24,573 nt of DNA from an uncultured Actinomycetes bacterium (GTDB lineage: Bacteria; Actinomycetota; Actinomycetes; Nanopelagicales; Nanopelagicaceae): the NCBI GenBank assembly GCA_903832395.1, contig CAILBF010000207.1, positions 1-24,573 on the forward strand, written 5' to 3'. Below, one piece after another: positions 15,345 through 23,650 of this stretch. Below the pieces are notes generated by a model, which did no database searches, had not been told where the DNA came from, and was given only the letters and a program-made list of their open reading frames with translations. Numbering within the stretch: position 1 is the first letter of the stretch; the number at the start of each line of letters is the position of its first letter. The translations under genes and the position numbers were made by a program.

Positions 15345-15857
15345 GTGAAGAAACGTTTTGGAATTTTCGCAGCTGTAGTGATTGCAGCCGCGCTTACTTT
15401 ATCTGGATGCGCTAAAAGCGATTCAGCAACTAGCAGTGCAGCAGCTTCATGTGCCAAAGCAGATCTAGCAACGGTTACATCAGGCAAATTAACTATTGCT
15501 ACAGGGCAACCTGCTTATTACCCATGGATCATTGATGACAAGCCAGAAACAGGAAATGGCTTCGAAGGTGCAGTGGCATATGCAGTTGCTAAGCAACTTG
15601 GATTTGCAACTACCGACGTTGTCTGGGTCCGTACTACTTTTGATAGCGCAGTAACACCTGGTGCAAAAAACTTTGACTTCAATTTGCAACAGTTCTCAAT
15701 CACGCCTGATCGCCAAAAAGCCGTTGATTTCTCATCTCCTTACTACACCGCACCTCAAGCAATCGTTTCTTTCAAGGGCAGCAAGATTGATGGCAAAACT
15801 TCAATCGCTGACCTCAAGGGAGCAAAGTTAGGTGCTGCGCCGAATTTCCTCATTTGA
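15345..15857 (+). pseudogene. Truncated amino-acid-type ABC binding lipoprotein (SBP_bac_3)
   Basis: The 170-aa reading frame begins with a lipoprotein signal ending LTLSGC (Cys22). It continues as a polar amino acid binding protein: LTIATGQPAYYPWI, FEGAVAYAVAKQLGF, FDFNLQQFSITPDRQKAVDFSSPYYTA. It ends inside SIADLKGAKLGAAPN, about where the second lobe should begin, whereas full proteins have roughly 260-290 residues. GTG15345 follows AAGGAG. No remainder of lobe 2 was found between 15858 and 16546, and no matching permease or ATPase genes are present. The break coincides with the inverted repeat at 15847-15860. It may still be exported but would probably not fold into a ligand clamp. Confidence 0.8.
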
Positions 15858-15860
15858 GGA
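15847..15860. repeat. Perfect 6-base inverted repeat at the break of the binding-protein gene
   Basis: TCCTCA-tt-TGAGGA is exactly symmetric and contains the last codons of the truncated binding-protein frame. A second short hairpin, TTCTCG-atgaggg-CGAGAA, follows at 15866-15884. These could be remnants of an insertion or recombination end, or chance structure. Confidence 0.4.
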
Positions 15861-15962
15861 GATTTTTCTCGATGAGGGCGAGAAGACACAGATTCTTGAA
15901 TAGAACCTAACCAAGATACAATTCACGTATTCTCTAGAAATCGAATTTTTGAGGTAATCGTA

Positions 15963-16424
15963 ATGGCCATTGAAGAAAATATTCTGAATATCTATAACTT
16001 TGATTCGCTCAGGGAGCAGATTTTCAACTGCGTTCAGAAAAACGAACTAATCCAGGAAAACAAAGCGATTTTTCAAAAAGAGTACAAAATCCTCAGAAAG
16101 GCGGCGATTGATTTTATTGATGAAGTCAATCAGAAAATCAAAGAAGTTGAGTCGCACGAATTTTATGGCTCTCAGAATTATGCTAAGAATTCAATCTATT
16201 ATTTGAGGAATTCACACTGCCTTTCAGATACTTCAAAGTTAAAAGTTTACGGAATAGCGAATTTTGAAACATTGCAATCAGTGACTAATCTCTTGTTTTT
16301 TGCAAAAGCCATAGAGGTTCTCAAGAAGGACTGCATGGCTTGGATTGAGTCTTATCGGTTGCCTTTAAAAGTTTCAAATAAAAAAAGAATCTTTTTTGAA
16401 TTATGGAATTCCGACAAACGCTGA
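15963..16424 (+). CDS. Hypothetical protein, AT-rich orphan
   Basis: This 153-aa cytoplasmic-looking protein matches nothing I recognise. It has no signal peptide or membrane helix. It is rich in Lys, Glu, Asn, Ile and Phe. The stretch from about 28 to 65 looks like a continuous amphipathic, perhaps coiled-coil helix (KNELIQENKAIF... DEVNQKIKEVES). A second helical stretch around 105-125 ends in DCMAWIE. ATG15963 is preceded by GAGGT eight bases upstream. Base and residue use are more AT-biased than the neighbours, and it sits between a broken binding-protein gene and a strong hairpin, so acquisition by transfer is likely. Function unknown. Confidence 0.65.
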   Translation: MAIEENILNIYNFDSLREQIFNCVQKNELIQENKAIFQKEYKILRKAAIDFIDEVNQKIKEVESHEFYGSQNYAKNSIYYLRNSHCLSDTSKLKVYGIANFETLQSVTNLLFFAKAIEVLKKDCMAWIESYRLPLKVSNKKRIFFELWNSDKR

Positions 16425-16455
16425 GAGCGTAAATCGATCTGTTGCGGAAAGAGAA

Positions 16456-16489
16456 CGGCGGCTACGATTTTTTTTAATCGCAGCCGCCG
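16456..16489. terminator. Bidirectional terminator-like hairpin
   Basis: CGGCGGCT (16456-16463) pairs with AGCCGCCG (16482-16489). After one A/C mismatch, CGATT pairs with AATCG, leaving a T-only loop at 16470-16475. It lies between the orphan gene and the converging sugar-binding-protein gene. There is no U-run after the stem, so it probably serves both sides as a structure-dependent terminator. Confidence 0.7.
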
Positions 16490-16546
16490 ACTTCATGAAC
16501 ATACCCCAGTATCCCGTTAATAAATAAACAATGTAGTTTTAATTAA

Positions 16547-17857
16547 TTAGATCTTTGGAAGTGCTTCCCATTGTGCTTGTGTATTTTCGAGAATCTTGTT
16601 GATGTCCGCAGGATTCTTCATGAAGTCCTGAAGAGCTGGTCCAAGAATTGGCCCAGCAAAATCTCCACGGCTGTCGCGGTCTGCGAAGAACATGATGTTC
16701 TTTGCTGCACCGAGAACTGCCAACTTCTGCTTTCCGAATGAGTCGTATCCTGACGTATCAAAGTCTTTTGATACGTAGATGCTTGTGTCCCCACCCTTAA
16801 TTGCTGCTTTGATACCTTCCTTGGATCCCCAGAACTGCGCGAGAAGCTTTCCGCCTTCGACATTCTTGCCGTGTTTAGCAACTGAAACACCATCAAGTGG
16901 TGCGTCAATTGTGTCGATACCGTGAGTTGGGTTGATTTCTGGGAATGGAACGACCCATAGATCGTCGTAATCTGCTTGTGACTTAGCTTTGAAGTCATTA
17001 GCAAACCATGAGCCCATCATCATTGCTCCGCACTGCTTTTGGAGCAAGAGATCGCGGCAGCCATCCCAGTCGATATCCATGAAGTTTGTATTCATGAATG
17101 GAACAAGTTGACCGAAGTACTTAAATACTTCCTTTGTCTTTGGATCTGTCCACTTTGCTCGACCGTTAAGAAGATCGATGTGGTACTTGTAGCCATTGAT
17201 TCGAGCGTTGAGGATGTCGAATGTTCCCATCGCTTCCCAACCCTGCTTGTCTCCCATTGCGTATGCAACGAGACCTTTCTTCTGAGTAAGCGTCAACATC
17301 TTGATGAAGTCATCCCAAGTTGCGATGTTCTCTGGATTCATTCCAATTTCTTTAACCATTGACTTGCGATAGTGCAAGCCCCATGGGTAATAGGTAGTTG
17401 GAATGATGTACTGCTTCTTATCCTTAGGATTAGTTGCGGCCTGTACAGCTGAGGCTGGAAGTGACTTTCCAAGAGCCTTAATCTGAGCTGAAACATCGGC
17501 TAGGAGTCCTGCATCTGCACGAGCGTTGGTTCGCCAACCAGCCATCCAACCGAATGCATCGTCCGGTGATCCCTGCATAATCTGAACAAAGTTATTTTGG
17601 AAATCATCAGAATTTACTTGCTGAGCCAAAACCTTATTGCCGTACTTCTTTGTGAAAGCATCGTTTACAGATTTCGCAATCTTGTCTCCGGAGGCACCCC
17701 CGCCACGAGTTGTCCATCGAATATTTCCTTTAACCTTTGTTGGGGCCTTTGTCGCAGCATTTGCTACGAGGGAGCTGCCACCAGCTAGTCCTACGCCACC
17801 GATGGCTGCGCCTAGGAGTAATGAGCGACGAGAAACCGCATTATCTTGTTCTGACAT
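16547..17857 (-). CDS. Sugar-type ABC substrate-binding protein with Tat signal (SBP_bac_1)
   Basis: This 436-aa extracellular binding protein of the carbohydrate (family 1) type has a twin-arginine leader SRRSLLLGAAIGG (9-21) with a hydrophobic core and likely cleavage near VANAA (about 35). The mature protein carries IRWTTRGGG, a middle YYPWGLHYRKSMVKEIG and a GMMM-like ligand-pocket segment (QCGAMMMGSW). ATG17857 is chosen because AAAGGA precedes it on the minus strand and the Tat motif follows at once; an open frame up to 17977 has no such site. No permease or ATPase gene is adjacent, so it is an orphan component or pairs with a transporter elsewhere. Ligand unknown. Confidence 0.88.
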   Translation of the reverse strand: MSEQDNAVSRRSLLLGAAIGGVGLAGGSSLVANAATKAPTKVKGNIRWTTRGGGASGDKIAKSVNDAFTKKYGNKVLAQQVNSDDFQNNFVQIMQGSPDDAFGWMAGWRTNARADAGLLADVSAQIKALGKSLPASAVQAATNPKDKKQYIIPTTYYPWGLHYRKSMVKEIGMNPENIATWDDFIKMLTLTQKKGLVAYAMGDKQGWEAMGTFDILNARINGYKYHIDLLNGRAKWTDPKTKEVFKYFGQLVPFMNTNFMDIDWDGCRDLLLQKQCGAMMMGSWFANDFKAKSQADYDDLWVVPFPEINPTHGIDTIDAPLDGVSVAKHGKNVEGGKLLAQFWGSKEGIKAAIKGGDTSIYVSKDFDTSGYDSFGKQKLAVLGAAKNIMFFADRDSRGDFAGPILGPALQDFMKNPADINKILENTQAQWEALPKI

Positions 17858-18003
17858 CTTCGTCCTTTTCTCTAAAGTTGGAGTTTCAACAAGCCGCGAT
17901 TCGAGAGAGTTCAAGAATCTTAGACACGCAAAACCTAAGGGCAGGCGTGAGGTATTTCGAGAGAGGCACCCCTGCAATAAGCGGGAGTAAAAAACCTGAA
18001 TGC

Positions 18004-18009
18004 TAGACT
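18004..18009 (+). promoter_or_regulatory. -10 element for a leaderless transcript (membrane protein gene)
   Basis: TGC-TAGACT is an extended -10 element ending seven bases before GTG18017. That spacing puts the transcription start on or next to the start codon. No ribosome site lies upstream of the GTG, so the message is probably leaderless, as is common in Actinobacteria. Confidence 0.55.
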
Positions 18010-18016
18010 AAAAACA

Positions 18017-18724
18017 GTGAAGCAATTATTAGCGAAGGGGTTGAAAGCGAACCCCACAATGCTCATGTTTTTTGCGGGGCTCCTTTATTCTTCGTGGCCA
18101 CTCGGATATTGGCTAAATCCTCGAGTCGATCGAGGGCTGGCAAGTGATCTCGAAGCTTCGCATCAGCCCTATAGCTGGGTCTTTATCTCTATGGATATTG
18201 CATGCGGAATTTTAGTGGGCATTGTTTCTTGGAAACTGCTCCTAATAGTAAGGAATAGCTCCAACCGTAAAAATCTTTTAGGTCTGCGGGTGGCAGTTAT
18301 TGGGACAGGGGGCTTTGGCTTATTTACGGCGATAGATGCCCTCTTGCCGCTAAATTGCATTGAAGGCACACCTCACTGTGTAGTGTCTTTGGATAATTCT
18401 TACTTCGTGATTCACGGCATTTTTAGTATTGGATCAGTAACTGGTCTAACCATCAGCATTGTTGCTATTTGGCTACTGCTTCTGCTGAGAGAGGATGCCG
18501 TATTGTCATTGGCTCACTTAACTCCAGCAATGTTTTTAGTGGTTTGGCTTGGTTTTGGCGCTCTGACCCTCTACTTAGTCATGCATAACCGGTCCAGTGC
18601 CCTATCTCAGCACGTCTTCATTGGATTTTGTTGTCTCTGGTTGATTGTCTTGCCATATTTTGTCCAACTCGTTATTCGACTGCAAAATCAAGGTACGAGT
18701 GAAGTTGTAAACCCTCTAGCGTGA
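18017..18724 (+). CDS. DUF998-like integral membrane protein
   Basis: This 235-aa protein has about six hydrophobic segments and no catalytic motif that I can identify. The first segment (LMFFAGLLYSSWPLGYWLNP) and the loop with DALLPLNC ... GTPHC resemble DUF998 membrane proteins, whose function is unknown; the two cysteines could form a disulfide on the outer face. GTG18017 appears leaderless, with a -10 at 18004-18009. The gene is divergent from the Tat-exported binding protein gene, and the next gene downstream has its own promoter, so it is probably monocistronic. The family assignment is by resemblance and moderately sure; the membrane location is clear. Confidence 0.7.
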   Translation: MKQLLAKGLKANPTMLMFFAGLLYSSWPLGYWLNPRVDRGLASDLEASHQPYSWVFISMDIACGILVGIVSWKLLLIVRNSSNRKNLLGLRVAVIGTGGFGLFTAIDALLPLNCIEGTPHCVVSLDNSYFVIHGIFSIGSVTGLTISIVAIWLLLLLREDAVLSLAHLTPAMFLVVWLGFGALTLYLVMHNRSSALSQHVFIGFCCLWLIVLPYFVQLVIRLQNQGTSEVVNPLA

Positions 18725-18765
18725 TCTGAAACGCCATTCTTAAGGGATATGTGAGTTGAGCGGGT

Positions 18766-18771
18766 TAGAGT
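18766..18771 (+). promoter_or_regulatory. -10 element for a leaderless transcript (DAO-family gene)
   Basis: TAGAGT ends six bases before ATG18778, which would start transcription at the start codon. There is no purine-rich ribosome site in between. It follows the same pattern as 18004-18009 and 24512-24517. Confidence 0.5.
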
Positions 18772-18777
18772 TACGGA

Positions 18778-20061
18778 ATGGCAAGAGCAGTAGTTATCGG
18801 TGCTGGAGTAATTGGCTGCTCGATTGCTCTTGAATTAGCTAAAGATGGTCATAACGTGATCAGCGTTGATAAGGCGCAAGGTCCAGGGCAAGGCTCATCG
18901 AGCGCCTCCAGCGCGGTGGTCCGATTTAATTACTCAACCTTTGATTCAGTTGCTCTTGCGTGGGAATCATTTCATTGCTGGAGAAACTGGGCTGCACACC
19001 TTGGTAATGAACAAGATCGCTATTCAAAGATGATGGATGTTGGTGTCGTCATGCTGGACGCACCAGTAATTTCTGGTGAGAGGACTTCACAGTTATTTGG
19101 AGCTGCAGGCGTGCCTTATGAAGTGTGGGATTGGCAAAAACTGTCGGCAAATGTCAATGGAATCGATGTCGGTAAGTACTGGCCTCCAAAGGCGTTGGCA
19201 GATGATGCTTTTTGGGAAGATGCTAAAGAATCACTCGGTGCTATCTATACGCCTAACGGAGGTTATATCGATGATCCATTGCTGGCGACCCAGAATTTGG
19301 CGAATGCGGCAATTAATGAAGGGGTTGAGTTTCGATTTAACTCCAAAGTGACGGGCATTCTTCGCGAAGGAAATAAAGTAACTGGGGTTGAAGTAAATAA
19401 TTCTGAAAAGATTTTCGCTGACGTTGTTATCAATGTTGGTGGACCTTGGTCGAATCAAATCAATAAACTCGCTGGTGTAGGTCAGGATTTTACAATCTCC
19501 GTTCGACCAATGCGCCAAGAAGTTCATCAAATAAATACTCCACTGAACTTACTTCCCGGACCCATTGTTGGTGATCTTGATTTAGGTACCTACATGAGAT
19601 CTACGCCAACGGGTTCAACGCTTATTGGGGGTACCGAACCTGAGTGTGATGAACTTGAATGGGTCGATGATGTTGATGCAATTAATCCCAATAGAACAAA
19701 GGCGCGCTTTGACGCACAAGTAACGCGCGCCGCTCGCCGGTTTCCGGCGCTAATGATTCCCGATTCTCCTTCTGGAATTGCTGGTGTGTATGACGTTGCC
19801 TCAGACTGGACACCAATTTATGATCGAACTGAGTTAGATGGGTTCTATGTAGCTATTGGGACTAGCGGCAATCAATTCAAGAACGCCCCTATGGTCGGAA
19901 AGCTCATGGCGCAATTGATTGATAAAGTCAGTGGCGGGCGCGACCACGATGTCGATCCCGTGCGGGTGCGCTGCGGACATACCGGAAATGAAATTAATAT
20001 GGCCGCCTTCTCGCGCAAACGCGCAATTAACCCCGACAGCACGGGAACGGTGATGGGCTGA
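18778..20061 (+). CDS. FAD-dependent oxidoreductase, DAO (glycine/D-amino-acid oxidase) family
   Basis: This 427-aa flavoenzyme would oxidise an amine or amino acid such as a sarcosine-, glycine- or D-amino-acid-like compound. It has the ADP-binding motif VVIGAGVIGCSIALELAKDG (5-24), an early GSSSASSAVVRFNY substrate/FAD segment, VINVGGPWSNQINKLAG in the middle, and the C-terminal FAD contact GVYDVASDWTPIYD followed by GFYVAIGTSGNQFKNAPMVG. Those parts are all standard for the DAO fold. It is predicted cytoplasmic. ATG18778 appears leaderless (-10 at 18766-18771). The flavin monooxygenase gene follows on the same strand after 126 bases, so co-transcription is possible but unproven. The exact substrate cannot be told. 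Confidence 0.9.
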   Translation: MARAVVIGAGVIGCSIALELAKDGHNVISVDKAQGPGQGSSSASSAVVRFNYSTFDSVALAWESFHCWRNWAAHLGNEQDRYSKMMDVGVVMLDAPVISGERTSQLFGAAGVPYEVWDWQKLSANVNGIDVGKYWPPKALADDAFWEDAKESLGAIYTPNGGYIDDPLLATQNLANAAINEGVEFRFNSKVTGILREGNKVTGVEVNNSEKIFADVVINVGGPWSNQINKLAGVGQDFTISVRPMRQEVHQINTPLNLLPGPIVGDLDLGTYMRSTPTGSTLIGGTEPECDELEWVDDVDAINPNRTKARFDAQVTRAARRFPALMIPDSPSGIAGVYDVASDWTPIYDRTELDGFYVAIGTSGNQFKNAPMVGKLMAQLIDKVSGGRDHDVDPVRVRCGHTGNEINMAAFSRKRAINPDSTGTVMG

Positions 20062-20187
20062 AGTTCCAGTAAATCGGAAGCGCCCAATGGATACCCACCG
20101 CGCATGTTGGCTAAGAATTCCAGCAGCCTTTTCTAACCTCGCTATCTAAGGAATCCAGTTCGCTGGGGAGAAACGGGGTTTTATCGA

Positions 20188-21660
20188 ATGAAAATCGGAA
20201 TCGTTGGTGCTGGCTTTGCTGGCCTTTCATCAGCCAAAGTCCTAACGGAGTTTGGACACGACGTACATGTTTTTGAAAAAGACAGTGAGGTTGGTGGCGT
20301 TTGGACAACCTCTCGTCGCTATCCAGGACTTGGCACACAAAACGTTCGCAGCACATATGCCTTAAGTGATTACCCATATCCAAAGGGAACGCCTGAATGG
20401 CCAAGTGGTGAACAAGTTCAGAAATACATGGAAGGTTATGCCAAGAAATTCAACATCTTAAATAAGATTTCTTTCAATACGGAAGTCACTATCGCTAAGC
20501 AAAATGGTGATGGCACTTGGTCAGTAGAAACAACAGCTAATGGAAAGAAGGAGACGCATACTTTCGATTTCTTTATTGTTGCCAATGGTATTTTCTCTGA
20601 TCCATTCGTTCCAGAGTGGAAAGGTGCAGATGCCTTCAAAGCTGCCGGCGGTAAAATACTTCATACCGTTGATTTCCATAATGTAGAAGATGTCCGTGGC
20701 AAGAATGCAGTCTTCATTGGATATGGAAAGTCTTCATGTGATGCTGCAAATGCGACCGTTGGAATCGCCAAAAAGACGACGGTTATTGCGCGTCACTTGA
20801 TATGGAAGGTCCCAAAGCGTCTCAACAATGTTCTCAACTACAAGATGCTCCTACTTACCCGTATGGGCGAGGCGCTATTTCCTTACATCGAGTTAAAGGG
20901 CGCAGAAGCCTTCTTGCATGGAAAAGGCAAGAAAGTAAGCGCTGGAATGCTTGGCAGCGTTCAAGGTGTTATTGAAAAGCAGTTCAAACTAGAAAAATTA
21001 GGTTTGCATCCAAAGACGGGCTTAGACACAATTGTTCGAAGCACGGTCTCACTTGCAACCGATGGTTTCTTCAAAAATATTAAAGAGGGAAAACTCTCAG
21101 TTATTCGCGATACGGAAATTGTGAGCATGTCAGCTGGGAAAGTGACCCTTTCAAACGGTCAGACCATCGATGCCGACTATGTCATCTGCGGAACGGGCTT
21201 CCACCAACGGGTGCCATTCCTTGAAGATTCAGTCATGAAAGCGATTACCGATGAGCGCGGGAACTTCCGCCTTTATCGTCAACTCATCCCATTAGATGTG
21301 AAGAACATTGCTTTCAACGGCTACAACTCATCATTCTTCTCCCAGTTGAATGCTGAAATGGGTGCAGTCTGGATTGCGGCCTACATTGCCAAAGCGATTA
21401 ACCTGCCATCTAAGGCCGAAATGCTTGCCCATATTGACAAGCGTTTAGCGTGGATGGAAAAGCGCACTGAGAATAAGCATGCACGCGGAACTAACATTAT
21501 TCCGTTCTCAGTGCACAATATTGATGAACTACTCATTGATCTAGATTTACAGATCCCTGCGCCAGTTCGATTCAACCAATGGTTGCTACCGATTAATCCG
21601 AAGAGTTATGCCAATATCGGTTCACAACTTCGCAAACGAATGGCTAAATCCGGTAAATAA
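20188..21660 (+). CDS. Flavin-containing monooxygenase (FMO/Baeyer-Villiger-like)
   Basis: This 490-aa enzyme is predicted to use FAD, NADPH and oxygen to oxygenate a ketone, amine or sulfide. It shows the FAD motif VGAGFAG (6-12), EVGGVWTTSRRYPGL, a GKILHTVDF stretch matching GxxxHxxxF of the FMO/BVMO fingerprint, and the NADPH motif FIGYGKSSCD (177-186). A late CGTGF precedes the C-terminal domain. The first residue of the longer FMO fingerprint (Phe) is not in place, so it is a divergent member. ATG20188 begins directly with the FAD strand, so the start is convincing even though the ribosome site (GGGGAG, well upstream) is poor. A strong terminator follows. Confidence 0.88.
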   Translation: MKIGIVGAGFAGLSSAKVLTEFGHDVHVFEKDSEVGGVWTTSRRYPGLGTQNVRSTYALSDYPYPKGTPEWPSGEQVQKYMEGYAKKFNILNKISFNTEVTIAKQNGDGTWSVETTANGKKETHTFDFFIVANGIFSDPFVPEWKGADAFKAAGGKILHTVDFHNVEDVRGKNAVFIGYGKSSCDAANATVGIAKKTTVIARHLIWKVPKRLNNVLNYKMLLLTRMGEALFPYIELKGAEAFLHGKGKKVSAGMLGSVQGVIEKQFKLEKLGLHPKTGLDTIVRSTVSLATDGFFKNIKEGKLSVIRDTEIVSMSAGKVTLSNGQTIDADYVICGTGFHQRVPFLEDSVMKAITDERGNFRLYRQLIPLDVKNIAFNGYNSSFFSQLNAEMGAVWIAAYIAKAINLPSKAEMLAHIDKRLAWMEKRTENKHARGTNIIPFSVHNIDELLIDLDLQIPAPVRFNQWLLPINPKSYANIGSQLRKRMAKSGK

Positions 21661-21670
21661 ATTAATGTAG

Positions 21671-21705
21671 AAAAGCCCTGGCCACGTGGTCAGGGCTTTT
21701 CTTTT
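21671..21705. terminator. Bidirectional intrinsic terminator
   Basis: AAAAGCCCTG (21671-21680) pairs with CAGGGCTTTT (21691-21700), with CCACGTGG inside the loop extending the stem. A T-rich CTTTTC follows on the plus strand, and the leading A-run serves the minus strand. It separates the converging monooxygenase and SDR genes. Confidence 0.88.
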
Positions 21706-21711
21706 ACAATT

Positions 21712-22506
21712 TTATGCCTCTAGAAGTGGAATTGCAGGTGTCGCTTGCTCTGGTCCCATTGCAGAGTAACCACCATCGGCTGCCCAATCGGCGCCAGTAA
21801 CTACCGATGCCTTATCGCTTGCAAGAAAAGAGATTACGTTTGCAACTTCTTCTGGATCTCCAACGCGCCCAGTCAAATGAAAAGGCGCAGCAACGCGATC
21901 AGTCTTTTTACGATCACCCTTTGAGAGCATGTCCATGATTGCAGACCAAGTCCAACCGGGTGAAACTGAGTTCACTCTGATTTTATCGCCCGCATAATCC
22001 ATTGCCATATTGCGAGTGAGTTGAACTAGTGCAGCTTTACTCACTGGATAAATCCACCGACCTGTTTGGGCAACACTGGAAGAGATACTTGTTAAGTTGA
22101 TAATAGATCCGCCGCCTTGTTTCTTCATATGTGGTCTAACTGCAGCGCCTAACATCGCGGCACTTGAAATATTGACGTTTAATGTATTAGTCCATTGCGC
22201 GCGCGTGCTATCGGCGCCTGCGTCATCATATGAACAGGCAAGGTTGACGAGAATATCTATCCGTCCCCACGCCTTAATTGCGGTCTCGATCATCGTTGCA
22301 ATTGCTGCGTCATCAGTGATGTCGCCATGAAAAAATATCGCATTTGGGCCACAAGCTTGTGCAGCAGCAGCGCCGCTTTCGGAATTGATTTCAACAATCA
22401 TAACTTTAGCGCCATCGGCAATGAGGGTTTTTGCCACTGCGGTTCCGAATAACGTTCCACCGCCAGTAACTATTGCAGTCTTACCCTTTAATAACTCAGA
22501 ACTCAT
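21712..22506 (-). CDS. SDR-family oxidoreductase
   Basis: This 264-aa short-chain dehydrogenase/reductase has the nucleotide-binding motif VTGGGTLFG (13-21), with Leu at the usual middle glycine. It also has GDITD (61-65), a catalytic Ser in LTSISSS (about 140-142), YPVSK (Tyr153, Lys157), SPGWTWS, and the C-terminal VTGADWAADGGYSAMG. The usual NNAG is replaced by VNLAC. ATG22506 is preceded by AGGGAGAG on its strand. The gene converges with the monooxygenase gene and is divergent from the AraC regulator, which is its likely controller by position. An alcohol or ketone of the same pathway as the monooxygenase would be a natural substrate, but nothing in the sequence proves it. Confidence 0.9.
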   Translation of the reverse strand: MSSELLKGKTAIVTGGGTLFGTAVAKTLIADGAKVMIVEINSESGAAAAQACGPNAIFFHGDITDDAAIATMIETAIKAWGRIDILVNLACSYDDAGADSTRAQWTNTLNVNISSAAMLGAAVRPHMKKQGGGSIINLTSISSSVAQTGRWIYPVSKAALVQLTRNMAMDYAGDKIRVNSVSPGWTWSAIMDMLSKGDRKKTDRVAAPFHLTGRVGDPEEVANVISFLASDKASVVTGADWAADGGYSAMGPEQATPAIPLLEA

Positions 22507-22616
22507 ATCTCTCCCTAAAATCCATTAAGAGAGCCACTCTATGCCGAAAAAACCAATATTTTTGTCCTGCTCACGCACAGGCTATCCGCAGAACGCAAAC
22601 AATAAGCTCAAATCTA

Positions 22617-22645
22617 TTGACACTGCCTAGGAGTAAAAGGAACAT
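22617..22645 (+). promoter_or_regulatory. Candidate promoter for the AraC-family gene
   Basis: A perfect -35 TTGACA (22617-22622) is followed 17 bases later by a poor -10 GAACAT (22640-22645), which ends six bases before ATG22652. This would give a leaderless message. AAAGG at 22636-22640 could instead act as a distant ribosome site. The weak -10 suggests activator dependence. Confidence 0.4.
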
Positions 22646-22651
22646 TCTCAC

Positions 22652-23629
22652 ATGGTGGCGACGGCAGAACTTCTGAAAGAGCACAATCTCTTTAGGACCA
22701 CCCATCTAGATGAGGCGCGAAGTGAAGTAGCCCGCGTTTTTTGTCCGCATGCATTAACAACAACCAATAGCCACGACGAACTCAATACAGTACATAACCG
22801 AATTACTTTGGGTGATGTTACTTTGAACTATCTCGACTATGGCGCCGAAGTACGAATCACTCCTGGTGAGTTGAATTCTTTTTATCTGATTCAAATTCCC
22901 CTTGAAGGCAGTGCGGACATTACGTGTGGCAAAGAAATGATTCTTTCAGATGTGAACACTGCATCGATTCCGAACCCACTTGAAAAACTAGACATGGTTT
23001 GGCATGCGGGTAACCCCCAGTTAATGGTCTATATAAATCGGACCACTCTCGAGGAGCGCTTGGAGGATTTAATCGGTCGTGAAATACATGTTCCTGTCCG
23101 ATTCGATTTAGGAATGGATCTAACTACTCAAAAGGCAAAAAGCTGGCGCAGCTTGATTGACACTCTTGTCACTGATGTTGATCGCGGTGGGCTAACTATG
23201 CATGCTGGGATACGAGATCAATTTCAAGATTTAATTATTACTGGGCTTTTGTTGTCCCAACGACATAATTACAGCGAATCCATTGGAACAAATATTGAAC
23301 CCGCGGCTCCCCGTTCGGTACGTCTAGCGATGGCGGCATGTGAAGCAAATCCGCAGGAACCGCTTACCGTTACCGATATGGCCCGATATGCCGGCGTGAG
23401 CATTCGCTCATTACAAGATGGTTTTAAGAACTACGTTGGCATGAGCCCAACTGATTATTTGCGCAATGTCCGCCTTAATAGGGTTAGGGAGGAGTTGTTA
23501 GGTGGACGTGGCCTTGATACCTCAATCGCGGATATCGCTTTTTCTTGGGGATTTACGCACCTTGGCCGCTTTGCAAAGATTTATAACGAACGATTTGGCG
23601 AACTTCCATCACAAACTAATCGAAAGTAG
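22652..23629 (+). CDS. AraC-family transcriptional regulator (AraC-binding-like plus HTH_18)
   Basis: This 325-aa regulator has an N-terminal cupin-like sensing domain (about 30-190, including YLIQIPLEGSADI and SIPNP) of the AraC_binding_2 kind found in regulators of alkane, benzoate and similar catabolism. A C-terminal double helix-turn-helix (about 220-320) follows, with LTVTDMARYAGVSIRSLQ and SIADIAFSWGFTHLGRFAKIY then YNERFGELPS. The length is standard for this group. Start ATG22652 is supported by a TTGACA promoter and by the Ala-Glu-Leu-rich first helix. It is divergent from the SDR gene across 145 bases and is a plausible activator of it, and perhaps of the monooxygenase. The effector is unknown. 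Confidence 0.92.
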   Translation: MVATAELLKEHNLFRTTHLDEARSEVARVFCPHALTTTNSHDELNTVHNRITLGDVTLNYLDYGAEVRITPGELNSFYLIQIPLEGSADITCGKEMILSDVNTASIPNPLEKLDMVWHAGNPQLMVYINRTTLEERLEDLIGREIHVPVRFDLGMDLTTQKAKSWRSLIDTLVTDVDRGGLTMHAGIRDQFQDLIITGLLLSQRHNYSESIGTNIEPAAPRSVRLAMAACEANPQEPLTVTDMARYAGVSIRSLQDGFKNYVGMSPTDYLRNVRLNRVREELLGGRGLDTSIADIAFSWGFTHLGRFAKIYNERFGELPSQTNRK

Positions 23630-23650
23630 TTGAATTCAGCGAATATCAGA

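Noticed and set aside
15875..15912. A 12-codon open frame starting ATG AGG GCG after the broken binding-protein gene
   Set aside because: It is too short, lies in a hairpin-rich gap and shows no similarity to the missing lobe 2.
17694..17709. Sequence CACCCCCGCCACGAG resembling the tRNA-Tyr 3' end (possible att duplicate)
   Set aside because: It is inside a conserved glycine-rich stretch of the binding-protein gene, matches only a few GC-rich bases and lacks the T-arm part.
17637..17990. Overlapping plus-strand open frames opposite the Tat leader region
   Set aside because: They mirror the coding and upstream region of the binding-protein gene, have no credible start signals and resemble no family.
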